Assembly: GCA_944380875.1 (NCBI GenBank)
Contig: CALWJA010000055.1
Span: 86,991 to 148,986, forward strand
Direction: 5' to 3'
DNA length: 61,996 bases
Source: an uncultured Clostridia bacterium
GTDB taxonomy: Bacteria > Bacillota > Clostridia > Oscillospirales > Acutalibacteraceae
A model generated the notes under the pieces. It worked only from the letters and a program-made list of their open reading frames with translations, searched no databases and was not told the DNA's origin. Below, in pieces: positions 43,044 through 49,607 of the stretch (position 1 is its first letter; every line of letters starts with the position of its first letter). A program made the position numbers and the translations under genes.

Positions 43044-43129
43044 TTGTATATTTTCGGTTTCGAAATGAGCGGAGATAAAATTAATCTGGGAATGCGGTCA
43101 CAGAACTTCGGGAAAGGGTGTGTGAAGAT

Positions 43130-43675
43130 ATGCACAGTACATGTGAGAAAACAGAAGGCAAGTTGGATACAGCCGAGCGGCGCAGAAAGATACTGGAATT
43201 TCTCATGGAAAAAGAAGAACCGGTAAGCGCCAGTTCTATTGCAGCCCGATTTTCTGTAAGCCGCCAGATCATTGTGGGGGATATCGCTATTCTTCGGGCG
43301 GCGGATCATTCTATAATGGCCACGCCCAGAGGATATGTTTTGGAAAAAGAAGGCTCCGGGCGGCGGGTGTATACAGTGGCGTGCCATCATACGGAGGAAA
43401 ATTTGGCGGAGGAGCTTTATGCAGTGGTAGATAACGGCGGAGGCCTTTTGGATGTAATCGTGGAGCATCCGCTTTATGGACAGATATCGGGCAGTCTTCA
43501 GATCTTTTCCCGTTATGATGCAGATATGTTTCTGAAAAAGTTAAGGGAAAACCGGGCAAATCCTCTTTCTGCATTAACGGATGGGATCCATCTCCATACT
43601 TTATCCTGTCCTTCCGGGGAAGTTTTTGCACGGATCCGGGATGCTCTTTCCCAGAAAGGTATTCTGTTGGAATAA
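43130..43675 (+). CDS. niaR: NiaR-type niacin-responsive repressor (HTH plus 3H domain)
   Basis: Transcription repressor that binds niacin and shuts off NAD synthesis and niacin uptake genes in Firmicutes. An N-terminal winged helix (RRRKILEFLMEKEEPVSASSIAARF ... SRQIIVGDIAILRAA) is followed by the 3H domain with the conserved histidines in VEHPLYGQISG, TDGIHLHTLSC. The protein has 181 residues from the ATG chosen. A GTG 12 bp earlier is possible but would overlap the AAAGG ribosome site. The gene directly precedes a NiaX-like transporter gene with a matching operator. Confidence 0.9.
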   Translation: MHSTCEKTEGKLDTAERRRKILEFLMEKEEPVSASSIAARFSVSRQIIVGDIAILRAADHSIMATPRGYVLEKEGSGRRVYTVACHHTEENLAEELYAVVDNGGGLLDVIVEHPLYGQISGSLQIFSRYDADMFLKKLRENRANPLSALTDGIHLHTLSCPSGEVFARIRDALSQKGILLE

Positions 43676-43700
43676 AAGGAAATAAAGTCGGAAGCGATAT

Positions 43701-43742
43701 AAAACGGGATATGTCTGCTCTTCAGCAGATATATCCCGTTTT
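43701..43742 (+). terminator. Terminator of niaR
   Basis: Perfect 12-bp stem AAAACGGGATAT (43701-43712) / ATATCCCGTTTT (43731-43742) with inner TCTGC/GCAGA pairing. It separates niaR from the transporter promoter. Confidence 0.9.
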
Positions 43743-43847
43743 GCGATATATGGGCGTGCTGTTCCTTGAAAAATCTCTAAAAATACAGAAGAACAGACAG
43801 AATTCATAATCAGATTGCCGGTCTTTGAAAAGAGCACCCGGAAACCC

Positions 43848-43893
43848 TTGACTTACTCCCCGTCCAATAGTAGAATATGCAGGTGTCAAGACA
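43848..43893 (+). promoter_or_regulatory. niaX promoter with candidate NiaR operator
   Basis: TTGACT (43848-43853), 17-bp spacer, TAGAAT (43871-43876). TGTCAAGACA at 43884-43893 (inverted repeat TGTC-AA-GACA, flanked AGG/TGT) sits at the expected transcript start, a repressor position. The assignment to NiaR rests on the neighbouring repressor gene and on the recalled Firmicute NiaR site containing TGTCTTGACA. The 305-bp gap (43676-43980) holds only this and the niaR terminator. Confidence 0.65.
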
Positions 43894-43980
43894 TGTATAT
43901 AATACGATTAAAACATGCGGCGAACAGATAAAGCTTAACCGGTTTGATAATCCCGGTAAGGCGTATTTAGGAGGGTCTTT

Positions 43981-44550
43981 ATGAAAAATCGTTCCAGTAT
44001 GGTAACGCTGACCGTTTCGGCGCTTCTTTGCGCGGTGGGAATTGTTATTCCTATGTTTTCTCCCCTGAAGATTGTTTTGGAACCGGCCTCTTTTACCTTG
44101 GGAAGCCATGTGGCCTTATTTATGGCGATGTTTATTTCCCTTCCGGTAGCGGTGTGTGTGTCTTTGGTCACAACGCTGGGATTTTTCCTGGGAGGTTTCC
44201 CCATTGTAGTAGTACTTCGGGCTTTGAGCCAAATTGTGTTTGTGGTTTTGGGAGCCCTCTACCTGGATAAAAAAAGAGATACTTTGCAGCATCCCGTTTC
44301 TTGTGTGCTGTTTGGCCTTATTATGGCTATCATACATGCGGTAATGGAAGTTGTGGTTGTCACGTTCTTCTATACGGCAGGAAGTAATATGAGCCAGCTC
44401 TATTATGAGCAGGGATATTTCCTTTCCGTTATGGTGCTGGTAGGATTCGGCACGGTTGTTCACAGTATGGTGGATTACGGCATCGCCCTTGTGGTTTGGA
44501 AGCCTGTGCAGAAGATGGCAGATTATATGCCGGTGAATGCGAAGATATAA
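43981..44550 (+). CDS. niaX: ECF transporter S component, probable niacin transporter (NiaX)
   Basis: Substrate-binding membrane subunit of an energy-coupling factor transporter. The 189-residue protein has about five or six helices and the N-terminal ALLCAVGIVIPMFSPLKIVLEPASFTLGSH region typical of NiaX-like S components; a charged SxxH turn (GSHVALFMAMF) follows. Niacin as substrate is inferred from the neighbouring niaR and operator. The shared EcfA/EcfT module is not in the window. GGAGGGTC lies before the ATG. Confidence 0.82.
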   Translation: MKNRSSMVTLTVSALLCAVGIVIPMFSPLKIVLEPASFTLGSHVALFMAMFISLPVAVCVSLVTTLGFFLGGFPIVVVLRALSQIVFVVLGALYLDKKRDTLQHPVSCVLFGLIMAIIHAVMEVVVVTFFYTAGSNMSQLYYEQGYFLSVMVLVGFGTVVHSMVDYGIALVVWKPVQKMADYMPVNAKI

Positions 44551-44578
44551 CGGCATAAAAGTATCCTGACAGTGTGCG

Positions 44579-44624
44579 GGAGCAGTATACGGCGGCAATG
44601 TCTGCGGTATACTGCTCCTTTTCT
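44579..44624 (+). terminator. Terminator of niaX
   Basis: Twelve-bp stem GGAGCAGTATAC (44579-44590) / GTATACTGCTCC (44607-44618) with T-rich tail. The following 459-bp non-coding stretch to 45009 is AT-rich and contains the citrate synthase promoter; no other gene seen. Confidence 0.9.
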
Positions 44625-44875
44625 GTTGCATTAAACGTGTGAGCCGGATTCTTTTGCATAGCATTTGGATTGCGAGAAAACGAAGGGAACGGAAAATAAA
44701 TTACATTTTTCGTTTATATAGTATGTTTTTGGCTGGACGATACAGGGAAAAATTTACGCCCTTTAAAGAGCGTGAATTTTATGTGTTATAGAGAGATACC
44801 ATGCAAATATAAGCCCGTAATTAACAATAATTACATAATTATATAGAAAATTAACAGGAGGTTCACATTTCAACA

Positions 44876-44905
44876 TTGTAAAAACACGCATTTTTACGTT
44901 ATAAT
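44876..44905 (+). promoter_or_regulatory. Promoter of the citrate synthase gene with an inverted repeat in the spacer
   Basis: TTGTAA (44876-44881), 18-bp spacer, TATAAT (44900-44905). GTAAAAA (44878-44884) and TTTTTAC (44891-44897) form an inverted repeat across the spacer, a possible operator. Confidence 0.6.
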
Positions 44906-45009
44906 ATTAAATGTTAATATATTACGGGATAAGATGCGGAAAGAGCGTGCCGCCGGTGGAGCGTGCATGGACAGAGCCGCAAGACCTATTGGGAAAAGGA
45001 GAATGTGAG

Positions 45010-46392
45010 ATGGCAAAAACAGACAGCAGAGATTTTTTTGAGATTACGCCAGAAATGATGCAGTATGCGGCTTTGTGCCAGGAACACAGTGAGATCGACC
45101 CTAGCTTATATGCAAAATATGATGTGAAGCGCGGCCTGCGGGATTTAAACGGCAAAGGCGTTCTTACAGGTCTCACCGAAATTTCTGAGATCCAGTCCTC
45201 TAAAGTTGTGGATGGAAAAACCGTTCCCTGCGAAGGAAAACTGTTTTATCGCGGATACGATGTGGAAGAACTGGTGGCCGGTTCCATTCGGGATAAGCGG
45301 TTTGGATTTGAAGAAGTAGTATATCTGCTTCTTTTCGGTGAACTTCCCACAGAAAAGGAGCTTGCTGATTTTCGCGTGGTTCTGAATACATATAGAACCC
45401 TTCCCACTAATTTTGTACGGGATATTATTATGAAGGCGCCTACGGCGGATATGATGAATACGTTGGCAAGAAGCGTCCTTACACTGTATGCGTATGACGA
45501 AAAGGCTAACGATACATCTCTGCCCAATATGATGCGGCAATGTATCGAATTGATTGCTTTGTTCCCGCAGCTGGCGGTTTACGGCTATCAGGCGTATGCT
45601 TTTGATACAGACAGGCTCAATAACAGCTTTTTCATTCATTCTCCCCGGCCGGAACTGTCTACAGCCGAAAATATTCTGCATATGCTTCGGATTGACAGTA
45701 AATATTCAGAACTGGAAGCCAGAATACTGGATCTGGCTTTGGTGCTGCATGCGGAACACGGCGGCGGCAATAACTCTACCTTTACCACCCATGTGGTAGC
45801 TTCCTCGGCTTCTGATACGTATTCCATTATAGCGGCGGCCTTGGGTTCCTTGAAAGGACCTCGCCATGGCGGCGCTAATATCAAAGTAGTGCAGATGTTT
45901 GAGGATATGAAGGCCAATGTGAAAGATTGGGAAGACGAAGAAGAAGTGGAGCGGTATCTGCGCGCCCTTTTGCATAAAGAGGCCTTTGACCGCCAGGGCT
46001 TGATATACGGCATGGGGCACGCTGTATATTCCATTTCGGATCCCAGAGCGAACATATTCAAGAGCTTTGTGCATAAGCTGGCCGATGAAAAGAATATGCA
46101 GAAGGAATATGCGCTGTATTCCAACGTGGAACGTCTGGCTGTTAAGGTCATAGCAGATGAAAGGAAAATCTATAAAGGTGTCAGCGCCAATATCGATTTT
46201 TACAGCGGCTTTGTATATCATATGCTGGGGCTTCCCACAGAGCTGTTTACGCCTCTTTTCGCTATGGCTCGTATTGCAGGCTGGTCCGCTCATCTTATGG
46301 AAGAAAAGATCAATTCCGGCAAAATTATTCGCCCCTCGTATATGAGTATTTCGGAACGGAGAGCCTATACGCCTCTTGCGGAAAGAAAATAA
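45010..46392 (+). CDS. gltA: Citrate synthase
   Basis: Condenses acetyl-CoA and oxaloacetate to citrate, supplying 2-oxoglutarate and hence glutamate, the precursor of the arginine route here. Catalytic residues: H286 in GPRHGGAN, H337 in GMGHAVYSISDPRA and the aspartate near 396 in NIDFYSG; an arginine follows in ARIAGWSAHLMEE. The start at 45010 has AAGGAG upstream; an earlier in-frame ATG at 44911 lies next to the promoter. At 460 residues it is the longer clostridial form. Confidence 0.95.
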   Translation: MAKTDSRDFFEITPEMMQYAALCQEHSEIDPSLYAKYDVKRGLRDLNGKGVLTGLTEISEIQSSKVVDGKTVPCEGKLFYRGYDVEELVAGSIRDKRFGFEEVVYLLLFGELPTEKELADFRVVLNTYRTLPTNFVRDIIMKAPTADMMNTLARSVLTLYAYDEKANDTSLPNMMRQCIELIALFPQLAVYGYQAYAFDTDRLNNSFFIHSPRPELSTAENILHMLRIDSKYSELEARILDLALVLHAEHGGGNNSTFTTHVVASSASDTYSIIAAALGSLKGPRHGGANIKVVQMFEDMKANVKDWEDEEEVERYLRALLHKEAFDRQGLIYGMGHAVYSISDPRANIFKSFVHKLADEKNMQKEYALYSNVERLAVKVIADERKIYKGVSANIDFYSGFVYHMLGLPTELFTPLFAMARIAGWSAHLMEEKINSGKIIRPSYMSISERRAYTPLAERK

Positions 46393-46433
46393 AAACAGAT
46401 CGCCGTTTTATAGCTTGATAGCTAGGATAGAAG

Positions 46434-46482
46434 AAAAAGCTGTATGCCAATCCTGTGAGAAGGAGGAGCATACAGCTTTTTT
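46434..46482. terminator. Bidirectional terminator between gltA and GDPD
   Basis: Stem AAAAGCTGTATGC (ending 46447) / GCATACAGCTTTT (from 46468) with A-run and T-run on the two sides, serving convergent genes. Confidence 0.9.
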
Positions 46483-46500
46483 CGCATGATAGGACAGAAT

Positions 46501-47340
46501 CTACTTTTTTTCGGATTCTGCGGGATCGTATTGCTCAAATATGATACGGGCGCCGTCTTTTTCCGCGGTCTTTTGCTGGGAAAAGGAGATAACAGTCCAG
46601 CTGAATTCCTGGCAATGAAAAAGTTTGCGCAGTAAACGGGGAGAGAGTTTATTCCTGTCTTCATATCGATAGGCGATGAAATCGGGCCTGGTTAGACAAT
46701 TCGTCAGCAAATTGCGCAAGACAAAACGGATAGGGAACGAAAGCCCATCTCTTTTACGGAAATCCATAGATAACTGACCGCGTATGCAGGCTGGAAAATG
46801 GCGTTTATACCACATAAGAATACGGGGATCGAAGGATTCAATACAATACTCGCCAGTATACGAAGAAAGAAGAGCTGTTACCGCACGGGCAAGAGACTGA
46901 ATATTGGAAGAAGTAGGTTTTAACTCCACAATAAGGGGGACTTTACCGTTAACCAGTTCCAGAACCTGTTCCAGAGAGGGAATGGGTTCCTCCGTACCTT
47001 CCAATCGGTAAGAAGAAAGCTCCTCAAGAGTAAGATCGCCGATATTCTTTTCCACGCCGCAGGTGCGTTTGAGGCTTTCATCGTGCATAACGGCAAGGCG
47101 CCCATCTTTTGTAAGGTGAACGTCCAGTTCAATGCCGTAACCCTTTTCAACGGCAAGCCGAAAAGCTCCCAGGGAATTTTCCGGGAAACCGGTCGTTTTT
47201 CCGTGAAGGCCTCTATGGGCGTACCGAGAAGAGAGAAGAGGAGCCATATTTGGTTTTCGGAACAATCTGGGGGCAATTAGAAACAGATACAGAAGAATCA
47301 ATAGGCATATACATCCAGCACATAGGAGAAAAACGATCAT
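46501..47340 (-). CDS. Membrane-anchored glycerophosphodiester phosphodiesterase
   Basis: Hydrolyses glycerophosphodiesters or related lipid/teichoic acid parts to glycerol 3-phosphate. One N-terminal membrane helix (about 3-23) is followed by the GDPD TIM barrel: AHRGLHG (catalytic histidine), PENSLGAF, ELDVHLTKDGRLAVMHDE (metal ligands E, D and second histidine) and VELK. At 279 residues it is complete. GGAGG lies about 11 bp before the ATG. It is 26 bp after the MFS gene in the same direction, so co-transcription is likely. Confidence 0.92.
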   Translation of the reverse strand: MIVFLLCAGCICLLILLYLFLIAPRLFRKPNMAPLLSSRYAHRGLHGKTTGFPENSLGAFRLAVEKGYGIELDVHLTKDGRLAVMHDESLKRTCGVEKNIGDLTLEELSSYRLEGTEEPIPSLEQVLELVNGKVPLIVELKPTSSNIQSLARAVTALLSSYTGEYCIESFDPRILMWYKRHFPACIRGQLSMDFRKRDGLSFPIRFVLRNLLTNCLTRPDFIAYRYEDRNKLSPRLLRKLFHCQEFSWTVISFSQQKTAEKDGARIIFEQYDPAESEKK

Positions 47341-47366
47341 CGAAGCGGTAAACCTCCTTTCTGAAA

Positions 47367-48689
47367 TCAGTCCGGGGTGTCAAAGGCTTCCAGTTTGGTT
47401 TTGGCAGGGGCAGGGCGGCTATCTCCATGTTTTACAAACAGCATGGTGATGAAAGCCAGAATTACGAATATAGCCGCATAAGGGAAGAGCGTATAGTATC
47501 CCACATGCTCCAAAAGGAAACCGGAAAGGATGGGGGTAACAATCTGAGCAGCCATAGAAAAGGTATAATAGAAGCCTGTAAATTTTCCCACATCGCTGCC
47601 TTTTCCCATTTCCACAACCATGGGATAGGAATTCACATTGATTGCAGCCCAAGCAATTCCTACTAGGGCAAACATAACATTGATAATGGGATGAAAAGTG
47701 ATAAAGAAGGTAGCTGCCGTGAAAAGAATTCCCAGCAGGGCCACACCGAAAAGAATAGTTTTTTTCCTGCCGATCTTTGTGGCGATCATTCCTACAGGAA
47801 TATAGGAAAGAATGGCGGCTCCCGTGCCGATCAAAAGAGAATATGCAAATTCGCCGCCTTCCAGCTTCCAATAGCTTTGAGCATATTTAGAAAAAGCGGT
47901 GGTAACGGCATTATACCCCATAAACCAGAAGGCTACGGAGAGAAGAAGAAAAGCTAAGCTTTTCTTTACATCTTTGGGCAAAGACTCTTTTTTAACGGTG
48001 AAAGCAGATTCTTTTTCTGTCTCTTCTTCTTGGGCAGAGGCATCTTCTTTTTCTTCCATAAGGGCAGCGTTTTCTTCAGCCAGTTTCTTTTCTTTGATTT
48101 TCCAAACCAGTATGATTACGGAAAGAGCCATAATTACGGCGGTAGCGGCAAAAAGCGGCAAGTAATCGGGTTTTATTCCTTCCGTTTTTGGCACAAGAAC
48201 AGCTACCAGCAGCAAGGTCAGCATTCCGCCTACAGCTCCCATAAGATTTATGACAGCATTGGCTTTTGAGCGCAGAGGCTTCGGTGTTACATCCGGCATA
48301 AGAGCCACAGCAGGTGAACGGTATGTAGCCATACAAATCAGCGTGAAAAGGAGAGCGGTAACAAAGAGGGGGAGGGAACCAATATCGTCTGCAATGGGGA
48401 TCAAGAGCATAGAGAGAACAGCTCCGGCTGTTCCGCCTATAATAAAAGGCGTTCGTTTTCCAAGAGGTGTATTTACCCGGTCGGAAAGGGTGCCAAAGAG
48501 GGGAAGCATAAACAGGGCCAGAATATTATCCAACGCCATAATGCCGCCGGAAATGGTGTCCCCGATTTGAAAGGTGTTTTTCAATATCAAAGGAATAATG
48601 GAATCATAAACCTGCCAGAAAGCGCAGATAGAGAGAAATGCGAGTCCGACAAAAAATGTCCGTTTTGTGTTGAGTTTCAAAAAAATCAT
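47367..48689 (-). CDS. MFS transporter, sugar/cation symporter-like
   Basis: A 440-residue, 12-helix major facilitator. FGTLSDRVNTPLGKRTPFIIGG between helices 2 and 3 is the motif seen in glycoside-pentoside-hexuronide and SLC45-like symporters. A long Glu/Lys-rich cytoplasmic loop (about 205-245) joins the two halves. The substrate is probably a sugar or glycoside (inference). GGAAAG precedes the ATG. The gene is upstream of GDPD. Confidence 0.88.
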   Translation of the reverse strand: MIFLKLNTKRTFFVGLAFLSICAFWQVYDSIIPLILKNTFQIGDTISGGIMALDNILALFMLPLFGTLSDRVNTPLGKRTPFIIGGTAGAVLSMLLIPIADDIGSLPLFVTALLFTLICMATYRSPAVALMPDVTPKPLRSKANAVINLMGAVGGMLTLLLVAVLVPKTEGIKPDYLPLFAATAVIMALSVIILVWKIKEKKLAEENAALMEEKEDASAQEEETEKESAFTVKKESLPKDVKKSLAFLLLSVAFWFMGYNAVTTAFSKYAQSYWKLEGGEFAYSLLIGTGAAILSYIPVGMIATKIGRKKTILFGVALLGILFTAATFFITFHPIINVMFALVGIAWAAINVNSYPMVVEMGKGSDVGKFTGFYYTFSMAAQIVTPILSGFLLEHVGYYTLFPYAAIFVILAFITMLFVKHGDSRPAPAKTKLEAFDTPD

Positions 48690-48779
48690 CTCTTTCCTTC
48701 AGCCGGTATCCCCAAAAAAGGACCGTTTTTTATAAAAATTTCCATTTGTATTGTAGCATGACGGTATATATAAAACAAG

Positions 48780-48831
48780 GAAAAAGACAGGAAAAGAAGG
48801 CTCTTAAGAGCCTTCTTTTCCTGTCTTTTTC
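48780..48831. terminator. Perfect 52-bp palindrome acting as terminator
   Basis: Positions 48780-48805 are the exact reverse complement of 48806-48831, with no loop bases. The arms start GAAAAAGACAGG and contain GAAGGCTCTT at the centre. It lies directly downstream of the small minus-strand gene and upstream of the MFS gene, so it most likely terminates the former. Confidence 0.85.
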
Positions 48832-48845
48832 GTTTGCATTTGTTT

Positions 48846-49016
48846 TCACTTTTCCATCTGAATGGAGTGCTTTTTTAAATACGTTTCCGCTATATTGCGG
48901 AGATCCTGTTCATTGGCCATAGGTGCTCCGGACTGAATAATATTTTCCTGCAGGGCCGGCGGAAGCGTCTGAAAATACGGATTTTCACGGATGTTCTTCA
49001 TAAATTCACTTGCCAT
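48846..49016 (-). CDS. Small protein of 56 residues, unknown
   Basis: Supported by AAAGGAGCC before the ATG, a clean stop and the palindromic terminator right after it. The product starts MASEFMKNIRENPYFQTLPP, is helical and amphipathic, has no membrane segment and no cysteines, and I do not recognise it. It is 39 bp downstream of another short minus-strand gene, with which it probably forms an operon. Confidence 0.7.
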   Translation of the reverse strand: MASEFMKNIRENPYFQTLPPALQENIIQSGAPMANEQDLRNIAETYLKKHSIQMEK

Positions 49017-49055
49017 AGTATGGCTCCTTTCCAGAAAGGCAGACAGATCCGCCTT

Positions 49056-49277
49056 TTATAATTTTTCTATATATTCCTTCATGCTGGTGAGCTCACCCAT
49101 CAAAGGCACGCCAATAACCTTGCTTAAAGCTCGGTTCAATTCGGCATATTGGTTGCCCGTAATGGCAATAGCATCGTTTTCATGCTCCTTGAGAAGGCCG
49201 ATGCGGCGGTCGATTTCCTGCAGAATTTCTCTGCGGCTGACAAAATCCTGCTTTGTGTTCGATGTTGTTTCTGCCAT
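49056..49277 (-). CDS. Small protein of 73 residues, unknown
   Basis: The start at 49277 (MAETTSNTKQDF) has AAGGAAGG upstream; an in-frame ATG ten codons earlier overlaps that site. The protein is helical and charged, with EILQEIDRRIGLLKEHEN resembling a coiled coil. No domain was recognised. It is followed by the 56-residue protein gene. The 330-bp region between it and copA is AT-rich and contains the copper promoter. Confidence 0.65.
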   Translation of the reverse strand: MAETTSNTKQDFVSRREILQEIDRRIGLLKEHENDAIAITGNQYAELNRALSKVIGVPLMGELTSMKEYIEKL

Positions 49278-49521
49278 GTGGTTTATACCTTCCTTTCTTT
49301 TTTTCATATTGTTTCCTGTATGATGCCGGTTTATGAGTAAAATAAGAATCGATAAGAAGAAATACAGACAAACTATTTGTATTCTTTAGATGAATGGCGG
49401 CACATGGGAGTATTTGATTTTTTAAAAATATGGCGCTTTTTCCATTTGATGCGTAATTTTATGTTGTTTTTGTAAAAGTATATTGGAATATATTTTAAAA
49501 CAGTTTGAATGGCAGAGTCTC

Positions 49522-49550
49522 TTGACAAGGAAAGCGGAAAAGGATATAGT
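49522..49550 (+). promoter_or_regulatory. Promoter of copA-csoR
   Basis: TTGACA (49522-49527), 17-bp spacer, TATAGT (49545-49550), directly followed by the CsoR-type operator. Confidence 0.9.
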
Positions 49551-49551
49551 A

Positions 49552-49584
49552 TATATACACCCCCTCCCCCTGGGGGTGTATATA
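49552..49584. promoter_or_regulatory. CsoR-type copper operator
   Basis: Perfect 13-bp inverted repeat TATATACACCCCC / GGGGGTGTATATA with a 7-bp C/T spacer. C-run/G-run palindromes flanked by TATA are the known CsoR operator type. It covers the transcript start of copA; csoR lies just after copA, so autoregulation by copper is expected. Confidence 0.85.
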
Positions 49585-49607
49585 CGATGATTTGGAGGGA
49601 GGAAACC

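Noticed and set aside
42560-43468. Minus-strand open frame spanning the membrane protein and niaR
   Set aside because: Covers two plus-strand genes; composition and lack of ribosome site argue against it.
49509-49607. N-terminal extension of CopA
   Set aside because: These codons run over the copper promoter and operator, and GGAGGGAGG marks the ATG at 49608.
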